Positions 28,455 to 36,904 of a stretch of DNA of 44,760 nt are shown here, piece by piece (the stretch's first letter is position 1; each line of letters starts with the position of its first letter). The DNA lies in the NCBI GenBank assembly GCA_002702725.1, contig PABE01000050.1, forward strand, positions 1 through 44,760, in the 5' to 3' direction. This DNA comes from Porticoccaceae bacterium. GTDB lineage: Bacteria; Pseudomonadota; Gammaproteobacteria; Pseudomonadales; Porticoccaceae. Below the pieces are notes generated by a model. The model was given only the letters and a program-made list of their open reading frames with translations, was not told the origin of the DNA and did no database searches. A program made the position numbers and the translations under genes.

Positions 28455-29359
28455 GGTCGGCTCGCCAAATGTATCTTTTCCCAATCGTAACGCCCAGCCA
28501 GTAGGCGCGTCATCCGCCGCTCCGAGGCACTCAACTCGTATCGTCTCCTACGGATCGTACCGTCAAATCCAAACAAGCTGGCATTGCCCATAAAATGCCA
28601 GGGCTCTTCCCGTTTATGCAAGACAAGTTCTGCAACGGGTTTTGGTGTTACCCGCAGGAACCGGAACAAGACATTCAAGGTCCCGACAGGATCGTCCGCC
28701 AGCCCTTCATAGGTCACCGAACGATACGGAACCCACGCAGCCGTTCGTCTAGCCAGCCGATGGAACAGACGGTACATGACCAATTGCTGCAGAAGCACTC
28801 GCCACGAGTTGCCTTTCTGCTTCATGGTCGACTTGATGTAATCACCGGGGTCCCGGTACAAGTGAATGACGCCATCCACTCGCACGCCCGCCGCCATGAG
28901 TGCGTAAACGCGTGAAATCGACTTGACACCATCGACAAAAACCGTCGCCTCCGGCCGCCCGCCATGTTTGTGAACAGACGCCTCGAATGCTTCGAAATCG
29001 CGGGCAAACGTTTTCCGGTCCACGCCAGGAATCAGCCGGCTCAACATGCCCGGCCGCAGGAAGTTATAGAGGACACGGTCCCCCCCCCCTCCAACGATGC
29101 GAGGATAGTCAGGAAGCAGGTGCGAGCAAGCCCGATAACGCTCCGAACCCACATCGTCTGCTACCGCGTTCCAGAATCGACAGGAGCTCACCGGCTCACC
29201 ACATCCACAGATCTGGTCCAGCCGATTACTCGGATACGTGTCTCCGAGGCTGACGACTGCCGGGTGATCGTTAAGCAGCTTGGAGAGCAGCGTCGTACCA
29301 TGGAAGTTCTGCGCGACGATGAAGTAGCGGCGCTCAAACACAGTGGCACAACCTCTCAC
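28451..29359 (-). CDS. Sulfotransferase-like protein with in-frame G10 tract
   Basis: A 302-residue protein with a P-loop-like start YFIVAQNFHGTTLLSKLLNDHP (about 12-33) in the position of the PAPS-binding loop. A downstream segment VDGVIHLYRDPGDYIKSTM resembles the 3'-phosphate-binding region of sulfotransferases. The loop lacks the usual GxxRSG form, so the activity is less certain than for the gene at 20112. On the coding strand ten G in a row (29080-29089) encode part of VGGGGD; gain or loss of one G would stop the protein early, so expression may switch on and off. Both starts available (GTG at 29359 or 29341) are weak. It overlaps the GT4 gene by 4 nt. Confidence 0.72.
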   Translation of the reverse strand: MRGCATVFERRYFIVAQNFHGTTLLSKLLNDHPAVVSLGDTYPSNRLDQICGCGEPVSSCRFWNAVADDVGSERYRACSHLLPDYPRIVGGGGDRVLYNFLRPGMLSRLIPGVDRKTFARDFEAFEASVHKHGGRPEATVFVDGVKSISRVYALMAAGVRVDGVIHLYRDPGDYIKSTMKQKGNSWRVLLQQLVMYRLFHRLARRTAAWVPYRSVTYEGLADDPVGTLNVLFRFLRVTPKPVAELVLHKREEPWHFMGNASLFGFDGTIRRRRYELSASERRMTRLLAGRYDWEKIHLASRP

Positions 29360-29604
29360 TCCACGCCAACAGCGTCACCTTACGCCTCACCCCCATCTGC
29401 TCATTCTCCATCGCCACGTCGAATGACCATGGATCTGCATTGCACACTTCCGCTCATTTCGATTTCGGACCGTTCGCATGTCTCAATGCCGCTCTCCGCG
29501 AGCCCGGGCCTCAACTCCCCATTGCTAGTCAGGTGGTTCACGCGAACAGGATTAGCCTCACAACCATCAACGCTGAACCGATTGTTTTTGACTACGACGC
29601 GCAC
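29360..29604. other. 245-nt gap without a gene
   Basis: No recognisable gene, RNA or clear terminator. It lies between the methyltransferase at 29605 and the sulfotransferase-like gene and would have to carry any promoter for the latter. Confidence 0.35.
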
Positions 29605-30369
29605 TTATTCGGCCCTTTCTGATTGTTCCGTAGTCTTTTCCAGCACTATCAACACATTACTATAGAAACTTTCCGTGCCATCCAGGCGATCCAGCAACAG
29701 CCCAAGAAGGTTGGCCAGCAAACTCCCAATAATCCAGAACGGCAGTAACGGCGCCTTTAATATCCGGGTAACAAAGGAACGATTCATCGCAACCTCAAGC
29801 CAGTTGAGCCATAAAACAGCTAGCGTAGAACCTACTCCCCCCTGCCGTTCCAATGAGACGACCCGCCACCCTGGCCAAAGAAGTTTTGCGCCATGAGCGG
29901 AAAATCGGCGGTAATCGTTCGGAGCGCCATGCTCATTGTAGAGAAACGGGAATGAGGCGATTAGCGTCCCCTCACTGCGCAGGACACGTGATATCTCTTC
30001 CAAGACCAGCGGCAAGTCCTCTACGTGTTCCAAAACCTGAGTGCATAGGACAATATCAACCGATTCGCTTTCCAAAGGCCACTGCGAGACTCCGTCAATC
30101 ACATAATCAACCCCTTCTCCAGGCTGGGTATCGATGCCGATATGCCTCACAGGGCGAGAAAACCACATACGATATGGCATTTCCCCACAGCCTACGTCCA
30201 GGACCGTGTCGCCTATCGTGTTCGGCAATAATCGCTTCAGGCTTCGATACAAATAAAACGCATCGAGGTACTGGAAGTGCCAAAACCGTGGACGAGGATG
30301 TTTTCCACACAGGCCTTCATACACCTGTCGGTAGATTCGGCCCAGCGTTGATTCATTATTTTTTGCCAT
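29605..30369 (-). CDS. Class I SAM-dependent methyltransferase with C-terminal hydrophobic segment
   Basis: A 254-residue protein. SAM-binding motif I is VLDVGCGEMPYRMWF (about 56-70), followed by IGIDTQ and the post-I segment VLCTQVLEHVEDLPLVLEEISRVLR, a typical methyltransferase_11 arrangement. The C-terminal part (LPFWIIGSLLANLLGLLLDRL) is hydrophobic and may attach it to the membrane, where lipid-linked glycans are made. It is preceded by a GT4 gene with a 14-nt overlap. The target is unknown; an O- or C-methyl on the glycan is likely. Confidence 0.82.
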   Translation of the reverse strand: MAKNNESTLGRIYRQVYEGLCGKHPRPRFWHFQYLDAFYLYRSLKRLLPNTIGDTVLDVGCGEMPYRMWFSRPVRHIGIDTQPGEGVDYVIDGVSQWPLESESVDIVLCTQVLEHVEDLPLVLEEISRVLRSEGTLIASFPFLYNEHGAPNDYRRFSAHGAKLLWPGWRVVSLERQGGVGSTLAVLWLNWLEVAMNRSFVTRILKAPLLPFWIIGSLLANLLGLLLDRLDGTESFYSNVLIVLEKTTEQSERAE

Positions 30370-31483
30370 TCAGGCACTCCTCAAACAGTTGTTCCCATTG
30401 CCCCGCAATCCGCTGTACTGCGAACCGCTCACGCACCCCCACGGCCCGCTCCGCGAACCGGGCACGTAAATCCACATCGCCCATCAAAGAATCCAGGGCG
30501 GCGGCGAGGGCCTCAGGATCGTCCTGGGGCACCAGCAGACCGTCCACCCCATGGTGTAGGATCTCACGCGGGCCAGTTTCGCAATCCACGGCAACGGACG
30601 GTACACCATAGGCAAGTGCCTCAACCAGAGTATTGGGAAAGCCTTCGAAGCGAGAGGTCAAAGCATATAGGTCGGCAACCTCAAACCACTCTCCGACATT
30701 ACCGACGGAACCAGGCAGAGCGAAGCGGTCCTCGATACCCAACGCGACAGCCTGCTGTATCAGCGTGGCACGTTGGGCACCCTCCCCAAGGATGACGAGC
30801 CCCCATTCAGGATGATTATTCGAGACCCTCGCGAAGGCGGTCAGTAGTCGGTCGAAGCCCTTCTGCTCATCAAGACGTCCCACAGCGAGCAAGAGTTTCT
30901 CGCCAGCACTTTTGTCAAGCACATCTTCAGGCGGCAAGCCCTGCTCATGCCGCTCCAGAGGATATTTGAGCGGGTTGGCGATGACCTCAATCCGCCTGGC
31001 CGGCGCATAGTCCCTCAGCCATGCCGCGCTATCAGCAGTTTGCGCCACCATGCCATGCAGCCACGGATACGTATTCCTGCGAATCCATTCCCAAGTCCTG
31101 CCAAGCGGCAGAGTGGGCGGGTGGATACGTTCCGACCCTACCGTACATACCCCGGCCACCCGGCCCGCGATTGCAAGTGTCGCATTGGCCGTGGCCATCA
31201 TCCCTATGGCGATCTCAGGTCGCTCATGACGCAACACCTGCGCCAAAGCCGCGACGCGCCGGCCATTGTTGACCAGCGCCTGCAAAGCACCACTGCTGTT
31301 ACCTGCGGTCTCCAGCGCAATGCGTTTGACTGCTGGCTCAAGGGTATAGAAGTCCAGCTCGCGCCCGGTGGTCGTCACCACCGTGATCGACCAGCCCTTA
31401 CCGGCCCAGTAGTTGGCAAGCGTCGCCGTAACTCGCTCGGCCCCGCCCGCCGACAGAGAGTACAGGTAGAACAGTAGTTTCAT
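30356..31483 (-). CDS. GT4 glycosyltransferase (PglH/PglJ-like, copy 2)
   Basis: A 375-residue GT4 enzyme starting MKLLFYLYSLSAGGAERVTATLANYW. It shares GRLDEQKGFDRLLTAF, LGEGAQRATLI, SRFEGFPNTLVEALAYG and CETGPREILHHGVDGLLVP with the gene at 27327, so the two are paralogues that probably arose by duplication within this locus. They may add successive sugars of one type. It overlaps the downstream methyltransferase by 14 nt, and a 261-nt gap without a gene precedes it. Confidence 0.93.
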   Translation of the reverse strand: MKLLFYLYSLSAGGAERVTATLANYWAGKGWSITVVTTTGRELDFYTLEPAVKRIALETAGNSSGALQALVNNGRRVAALAQVLRHERPEIAIGMMATANATLAIAGRVAGVCTVGSERIHPPTLPLGRTWEWIRRNTYPWLHGMVAQTADSAAWLRDYAPARRIEVIANPLKYPLERHEQGLPPEDVLDKSAGEKLLLAVGRLDEQKGFDRLLTAFARVSNNHPEWGLVILGEGAQRATLIQQAVALGIEDRFALPGSVGNVGEWFEVADLYALTSRFEGFPNTLVEALAYGVPSVAVDCETGPREILHHGVDGLLVPQDDPEALAAALDSLMGDVDLRARFAERAVGVRERFAVQRIAGQWEQLFEECLNGKK

Positions 31484-31744
31484 GCGCGACCCGCACTCAA
31501 TGGCCGAATCGCTCCCACCACAACCCCCATGCTCCGATTATTACATGAAACCTCAGTACCAACCATTTGAAGCATTCACTAGTTCGTTTTGTCAAGCACG
31601 GTTTATGGCAACAGCCCTGCATATGTTAACCGCTCCACATCCAATCAGCGACATATGCCAGTCTATTTCTCGAGGATGCTGCCTTGACAAGGCTGTAATC
31701 ATTAGCATGGAATCATCGGTCATTACTGATAAGTTACTCTTCAT
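31484..31744. other. 261-nt AT-richer gap without a gene
   Basis: No gene is recognised. Base composition becomes clearly AT-richer from here to about 33.4 kb, marking the edge of a separately acquired piece. A promoter for the GT4 gene at 30356 would have to lie here. Confidence 0.4.
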
Positions 31745-32428
31745 TTATTTCTTTGCGCGGAAAAAAAAATTCTGTCTTGCCCCCTTAATATCCATGCTGG
31801 CTTGCAACCTCTTGGCTATGGACGCCATCCTTCCTTTCCAGTTCAGCCCCTCCCAGTTTGTGAAACTAACACGCTGAATACTTACATCAACGAAACTCTT
31901 CGCTAAAAATACTTGTAGGCGCCGTCGAGAAAAACTTTGAAGATGGCCCCAGCGATGAAACCGCTTCCCACAGTCTGGACAAATCACCATGCTATCCAGT
32001 AGATCTTCATCAGCCGGCACACTTCCGATAAACATGCCGCCCGACTTGAGCACGCGCACAACTTCCGCCCGCGTCTGATCCATAACTTCGTCTGAAAGAT
32101 GCTCCAGAACCTCTGTCATTACCACATAATCAAAGAAATTCTCTTCGAAAGGAATTGCCTGCGAATAACCCACGCGGGCTCTCTCACCGAGTGCCAAGGA
32201 ATCACGGAGCGTCTGAACCGTTGTCTCGCTCGGGTCTAGAGAATAGACATCGACACCTTTATCGACGAGCCTCTTCTCTAAGCTTCCACGACCTACGCCA
32301 ATATTCAGCACCTTGGCAGGAGCTGACAAACGACGTGCAAAAAAGCCTACCCGCCCCCCATCACGACACCCCATGCACTGAAGTTCCGGATCGTTTTGGT
32401 AGACATCCCAGATTTTATCTTGATCCAT
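31745..32428 (-). CDS. Class I SAM-dependent methyltransferase with zinc-finger-like insert
   Basis: A 227-residue protein with motif I VLNIGVGRGSLEKRL (about 40-54), an acidic loop SLDPSE and the post-I segment FDYVVMTEVLEHLSDEVMDQTR. An insert CPDCGKRFHRWGH at about residues 153-165 looks like a small metal-binding site, known from a subgroup of glycan-locus methyltransferases. Its coding strand ends in a T-rich run (T9 near 31759-31767, encoding FFF). AT content is higher than in neighbouring genes. Target unknown. Confidence 0.8.
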   Translation of the reverse strand: MDQDKIWDVYQNDPELQCMGCRDGGRVGFFARRLSAPAKVLNIGVGRGSLEKRLVDKGVDVYSLDPSETTVQTLRDSLALGERARVGYSQAIPFEENFFDYVVMTEVLEHLSDEVMDQTRAEVVRVLKSGGMFIGSVPADEDLLDSMVICPDCGKRFHRWGHLQSFSRRRLQVFLAKSFVDVSIQRVSFTNWEGLNWKGRMASIAKRLQASMDIKGARQNFFFRAKK

Positions 32429-32470
32429 AACATTGACCTAGATTCGAAATAAATTAGATAATCAACTATA

Positions 32471-33229
32471 TTAAAATGCCGAAAATGTTTTTTTCCCTTT
32501 AATAAAAAAGCCTCCACCAGAATCCAGTTGAATCATACTTTCTGGCTTGTCGCTAAGAAAATCATTAATGGCACGAGTGACACCAGGACATGTCGTAAAA
32601 CCGTAGTCATCACAAACAAAAACCCCTCCCTCATTCAATCTCTCATAAAAGAACTCCAATGAGTGCCGGGTTGGTTCTTCTAGATCAACATCTACGTGTA
32701 CAAATGAAAATCTATTCTCCGCCACCTCTTTGAATCTATCAGGTATCCATCCTTTCTTTACATCTACGAGATCTCTGAATTGTCCTAGATTTTTAACAAC
32801 TTCATCCTCTGTCACTCTTAAATCACCTTCAGCCCAAAACCCTCCGTCTGCAGAGGATGGCCGACTGAGCCCTGCAAACGAATCGAACAGAAAGTGAGTT
32901 CCTTTAATACCGTTACTTTTCTTAAAATCGCATATTAACCACGAGCCAGCCCCTTTGTACACGCCGCACTCAGCTGTGTCTCCAGGAACTCCAGCCGTCA
33001 AACGTAGTAGCTGTACAAGCATCCACCTTCTTTGCGTATTCATGCCATCAGGAAGCTCACCAAATTTTTCCAGGAAATGGTTAAACTTAGCATGATGCCA
33101 CCAATCCATTTGCGGCCATACCAAACGATATTCAGGAATCACATAGTTTTTTAGTATCATCAGAGACTGCAAGCGCCTAGAATCATTAGGAAATAACGCA
33201 TTCCTAACTAACCTTGCTAAATTTTTCAT
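32471..33229 (-). CDS. TylF/MycF-family O-methyltransferase
   Basis: About 252 residues. The family features are TAECGVYKGAGSWLICDF (about 85-102), the Asp-rich block FVHVDVDLEEPTRHSLEFFYERL and VFVCDDYG with the metal-binding Asp residues. These enzymes use SAM and a divalent cation to methylate sugar hydroxyls, as in macrolide and O-antigen pathways. The start at 33229 (TAATG overlap with the flippase stop) is preferred over a TTG four codons upstream. It is the most AT-rich gene of the window, which suggests separate transfer. Confidence 0.9.
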   Translation of the reverse strand: MKNLARLVRNALFPNDSRRLQSLMILKNYVIPEYRLVWPQMDWWHHAKFNHFLEKFGELPDGMNTQRRWMLVQLLRLTAGVPGDTAECGVYKGAGSWLICDFKKSNGIKGTHFLFDSFAGLSRPSSADGGFWAEGDLRVTEDEVVKNLGQFRDLVDVKKGWIPDRFKEVAENRFSFVHVDVDLEEPTRHSLEFFYERLNEGGVFVCDDYGFTTCPGVTRAINDFLSDKPESMIQLDSGGGFFIKGKKTFSAF

Positions 33230-34584
33230 TAGCGACCCCAAAAAAACGCTGTAGAATTTATCCCACTGATCTTAAATAACGCAGTAGCCATAAAAAAAAC
33301 CATGATCGAATTAGATACTGCTGTCGCAATAGCCGCTCCAACCAATCCAAACAAACTAATCAATACTAAATTCATCAACACATTCAGCCCAGCCCCAAGC
33401 CAAACTGAGCGAGCAGTGAATTTCTCCTTGCCTGTCATCATCAACAGATAACCGATTGGACCCATCATCACAAAAAACAACTGCCCAAGAGTTAGTACAA
33501 CCAAAGGCATATGCGCTGCCTCGAACTCGGCGCCGAAGGCCCAGCCCACTAATGTATCGCCTATCGCAATAAATACCAGCGCAACTGGAAACGCCATAAG
33601 GAGGACTATCCGTGCACTCTGCGTCACCAACCGCTGTAGGCGTGCCATATCTCCTTGGGCATAAAGCCGGGAAAACTGCGGTGCAATCACCGCATTGGCC
33701 ACTTGTAGGCTGAAGGCCACCAATGATGCCCCTTGCACGGCTACACGGTAGATGCCAACCTCTTCCGGGCCAGTGAACCAACCCAGCATAATGATATCGG
33801 TGTAGCTATTGATGACGCCGGCCCCGCCAATAAGGGTGAACGGCAGGGCACTACTCAGCCATTCGCGGCCTCGGTAAACAGGTTGGGTCGTTTTAACCTG
33901 CGACGGCATCAGATACCGGAGAATGCGCCAGCCCACGATCAAAACCATCAACGCGGCGAACAGCTGAACGGCCATTGCAATCTGTGGCTGGCGCCAATCC
34001 GGCCATAACCAGAAGATGCCACCGATCAGTGCAAGCACGAGCATCGGCCGTAGAAGCATGTCTATGGCCTGCCCGAGCACAACGCGGTGTAGACCTCTCA
34101 TAGCATGCGCCACGGTCTTCGCACCTGCAGACAATGGCAGCAGCAGCAGCATCAGGGTGGTCGTGTATAACACCGTGGGTGTAAGTTTCTCGTTCAGCCA
34201 CCAGACTACGAGCAGACCGAGAAGCGATATAGTCGTCGAGGTGAGCGTCACGAACCGAGCCGCGTGCCGCAGCACTCCACGTAGCTCTCCCCAGTCTTTG
34301 CGCCCCTCGCTGGCCGCCACTTCACGCATGAGCAACGTAGGCATACCTGCTTCAGCGACCACCATTAGCAAACTCATGAGTGCGAATGCGTATGCGTAGA
34401 TACCATAGCCCTCCGCACCCAGCGCGCGGGCCAGGACAATACCCAAAACCAGCACAGTCAGCCTGTTGGCAGCCCGAATGCCTGCACTTCCCAGACCGCC
34501 GCGAATCAGGCGTGCTTTAAGACCATTGCCAGTGGCGGCAGTATGTGTCTTCTGCCTCAGACTGGTAAGCACGGTTGCGCACAA
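33229..34584 (-). CDS. wzx: Wzx-type oligosaccharide flippase
   Basis: About 451 residues with about twelve to fourteen hydrophobic segments, starting with the typical RGGLGSAGIRAANRLTVLVLGIVLARALGAEGYGIYAYAFALMSL. This is the MOP-superfamily flippase that moves the undecaprenyl-linked repeat unit across the inner membrane. No ATG fits its N terminus: TTG at 34584 and GTG at 34572 are both possible and neither has a clear ribosome site. The frame begins inside the tail of the rfbB remnant, so the original upstream start may have been replaced by a deletion. Its stop overlaps the TylF-like gene by one base. Confidence 0.9.
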   Translation of the reverse strand: MCATVLTSLRQKTHTAATGNGLKARLIRGGLGSAGIRAANRLTVLVLGIVLARALGAEGYGIYAYAFALMSLLMVVAEAGMPTLLMREVAASEGRKDWGELRGVLRHAARFVTLTSTTISLLGLLVVWWLNEKLTPTVLYTTTLMLLLLPLSAGAKTVAHAMRGLHRVVLGQAIDMLLRPMLVLALIGGIFWLWPDWRQPQIAMAVQLFAALMVLIVGWRILRYLMPSQVKTTQPVYRGREWLSSALPFTLIGGAGVINSYTDIIMLGWFTGPEEVGIYRVAVQGASLVAFSLQVANAVIAPQFSRLYAQGDMARLQRLVTQSARIVLLMAFPVALVFIAIGDTLVGWAFGAEFEAAHMPLVVLTLGQLFFVMMGPIGYLLMMTGKEKFTARSVWLGAGLNVLMNLVLISLFGLVGAAIATAVSNSIMVFFMATALFKISGINSTAFFWGR

Positions 34585-34895
34585 GCAAACATCTGAGAAT
34601 GGTCATACCCCAAGCGATCTACATGGAACTCAGCTGCGAGATGCATCACAGCATTCGGGCGGTGTCCACGAAACAGACACTCTCGGATCTCACGATTGCG
34701 GATATCGCTGTACACGAACTGACAACGTAAGTCCTGCATCACCTCCGCCAGGAACGCAAGACTGTCCATATAGGCATTCGCATTAAGATAGATAACCTTA
34801 CGATCCATCACTGGGCTGGGATAACGAATGAGGACGCAGCCAATGAAGCCGGCAACGCCGTTGATCAGGATTTTTCTGTCACTCATCATCACCAA
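34557..34895 (-). pseudogene. Remnant of dTDP-glucose 4,6-dehydratase (rfbB-like)
   Basis: The 112 codons open with KILINGVAGFIG, the degenerate counterpart of KILVTGGAGFIG in RfbB. They then show ANAYMDSLAFLAEVM and PNAVMHLAAEFHVDR, which match the conserved N-terminal third of RfbB, where the last block normally reads MHLAAESHVDR. The catalytic YxxxK region and the remaining two thirds are missing. The second Gly of the nucleotide loop is lost too, and the segment after GFIG looks shortened. It overlaps the flippase start by 28 nt. It is a decayed piece of an earlier dTDP-sugar gene set at this locus and should not be functional. Confidence 0.82.
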
Positions 34896-34916
34896 CCTGC
34901 ACCATTAAGCCATACT

Positions 34917-35249
34917 TTATTCAGCTACCAGGCCCGCATCATGGCGTAGTTGACGGAGTTCCCTCTTCAAAGACTCGTATTCCTGCGCTTTCTGCTTGAG
35001 CAGGCACAAGGCCACGCGTGTCTTCTCTTCGATACCCTTCGGCGTGAGAAAATAGGCATACCGACTTTTACGTGGATTGCGCCTGAAGTTTCCGGCCTTA
35101 ACTAAACCTTTTTTGATCAAGGCCTGCATACAATAATTCACCTTGCCCAAACTGATGCCCAGTTCCCGGGCGAGTTCGCGCTGGGTGGTGTCAGGTTGCT
35201 CTTGGAGCAGCTTGAGGATTCTATAGTGCGTTTCTTCGTTCAGGGGCAT
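34917..35249 (-). CDS. MarR-family EPS-associated transcriptional regulator
   Basis: A 110-residue protein with a winged helix-turn-helix (HYRILKLLQEQPDTTQRELARELGISLGKVNYCMQALIKKGLVK at about 8-52) and a C-terminal helix rich in charged residues. It matches the small MarR-type regulators found beside exopolysaccharide loci. The start at 35249 is the family N terminus (MPLNEETHYRIL); 13 further codons are open upstream but add nothing conserved. It could tune expression of this cluster. Its position, just before the rfbB remnant and after the Wzz gene, places it between two segments of the locus. Confidence 0.85.
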   Translation of the reverse strand: MPLNEETHYRILKLLQEQPDTTQRELARELGISLGKVNYCMQALIKKGLVKAGNFRRNPRKSRYAYFLTPKGIEEKTRVALCLLKQKAQEYESLKRELRQLRHDAGLVAE

Positions 35250-35748
35250 GATCAAATTGAGGAGATTACGATTCAACCAGGAAAACAACTATTTAGTCAA
35301 ATCGTTGCTCAACATGGACTCATATGTTCAATTGATGAACATATAATACTGCAGCTGCGAGAAATAAACAATGCAGGAAAAACTTGAGAACATAGCCACG
35401 ACCTGTTCACGGTCCATGCGGATGCAGAGGTTTCGGTCAAGCAGATCGAGCGACCTGCACCGCCCTTGCCACTGTCCAGCTTGGAGCATGCCTGAGATCA
35501 GCAAATGCACAGGAAGGGAACCGGACCAGATCACCGCCGTGTAGCACAGCGGCTGGCATACATGATCCCACCCCGAACCTCTATACGCTCAGCCCTTATA
35601 CGAACCCTGAAGACAAGGTGCGCAGGCTGTTGTCAAAGCGGTCCAAATCAACGCTCCTGTCTGGGTTTGGCATAAATGACGTGCCTGCACTTCATGGACG
35701 AAGACTCCAACCGCATCCCTTGGCAACCTCCTATTTATCACACCTGCG
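35250..35748. other. 499-nt stretch without a recognisable gene
   Basis: Two short minus-strand frames (35328-35534 and 35589-35798) are open but match nothing I recognise, and the second runs into wzz. The sequence mixes an AT-rich part (35250-35395) with a GC-richer part (35396-35740), so it may be a junction left by an insertion or deletion. I find no JUMPstart/ops element, tRNA or inverted terminal repeats. A promoter for the downstream marR-like gene probably lies in the AT-rich part. Confidence 0.45.
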
Positions 35749-36858
35749 CTATTTGACTTTGCTGAGGAATTCGACAAAAAACGCCAGAAACACCCCAAGT
35801 AACAGTCCCACTACAACGGCTAGAATAAGAGTCAGTCGCTTCTTCGGTTTATCCGGGCGATACGGCGGGTAGGCCGGGGCATCCACGCGCATCGTGGAAA
35901 GACCCTTCTCGTTGATTGAAAAGCTTTGCAGGTAAAGCAGTTGGCCCTGGAGTTCATAACCGTCCTCGATAAAGGGCAGGTCGGATTTGCGCGATTCCAA
36001 TGCCCTGATCTCCGCCTCGAGCCAATCCGTGCCACGTGCATAGAGGGGATCATTTATTTCCTCGACCGACGCAGTGGTTTGTCCGGCCGGCTGGCCGGCA
36101 AGCGCGATATCGGTAGGCTCTCGGATGCCCAGTTCCCTGGCAATATCCAGGGCTTCCCGATACTGGGTAATCTGGTCCTGTCGTTCCTGTGCCGCCACCT
36201 TCAGCTTGCTGTCCAGTTGCTGTTGCAGACGTCGGGTTTCTGTCTGCACTATCGCCTCGATATCATTCAATAGCTCGTGTACAGTTTGCTCATTAATATA
36301 TTTCACATAATCATTCAACAGGCCGGCAGCTTGCTCTGCATCCTGGTAGGAAAACCGTCCTGTCGCGGCTATACCACTCTGATCCAGACTGATTTTCAGG
36401 TTGCTGCTAAAACTGTTTTCGAACAGCCGGTTTTCATCAATCTCGCCCCCGGCCTGATCACCGATGTACATACGTTTGAGATTGTTTTGAGCATAGAACT
36501 GACGCCGATGAGAAACCGAATTGAAGTTGCGCACGAAAGTGCTGAATACCGTGGCTGAATTGAAAGCGTCGATACCATAATTTTTTACATCCACAAAGCC
36601 CAGCTGCAATCCGCGGATATCCTTTATGCCGGGCGCCACCAGACGTGACTCGGCCGTATATACGGGTGGCGTAACAACCAAATACACAACAGCCAGCATA
36701 ATAGTGGCCAGCAACACCCCCAGGATGAGCAGCTTGCGCCGGGCCATCACCCGCCACAGGTCGACCAGACTCACCTCGTCATCGCGGTCCATGTAAGGCA
36801 GTATATAGGCGGGTACGGGCTGTCTGCTGGTCGTGTTTTCGGACGACTCTGATGGCAT
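35749..36858 (-). CDS. wzz: Wzz-type polysaccharide chain-length determinant
   Basis: About 369 residues. Two membrane helices flank a large periplasmic coiled-coil domain: TM1 at about 39-63 (KLLILGVLLATIMLAVVYLVV), preceded by the family motif DEVSLVDLWRVMARRK, and TM2 near the C terminus (LTLILAVVVGLLLGVFLAFFVE) preceded by the Pro-rich PAYPPYRPDKPKKR. There is no C-terminal tyrosine-kinase domain and no Wza or Wzc in the window, which favours O-antigen (Wzz class 1) over capsule. I prefer the ATG at 36858 with AAGGAAG 8 nt upstream; a GTG at 36915 overlapping hepT is the alternative. Wzz near ihfB is the Pseudomonas arrangement. Confidence 0.92.
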   Translation of the reverse strand: MPSESSENTTSRQPVPAYILPYMDRDDEVSLVDLWRVMARRKLLILGVLLATIMLAVVYLVVTPPVYTAESRLVAPGIKDIRGLQLGFVDVKNYGIDAFNSATVFSTFVRNFNSVSHRRQFYAQNNLKRMYIGDQAGGEIDENRLFENSFSSNLKISLDQSGIAATGRFSYQDAEQAAGLLNDYVKYINEQTVHELLNDIEAIVQTETRRLQQQLDSKLKVAAQERQDQITQYREALDIARELGIREPTDIALAGQPAGQTTASVEEINDPLYARGTDWLEAEIRALESRKSDLPFIEDGYELQGQLLYLQSFSINEKGLSTMRVDAPAYPPYRPDKPKKRLTLILAVVVGLLLGVFLAFFVEFLSKVK

Positions 36859-36904
36859 GGAGCATACTTCCTTTTGAATGGGCTCTAAACTTGTATAGCA
36901 ATCT

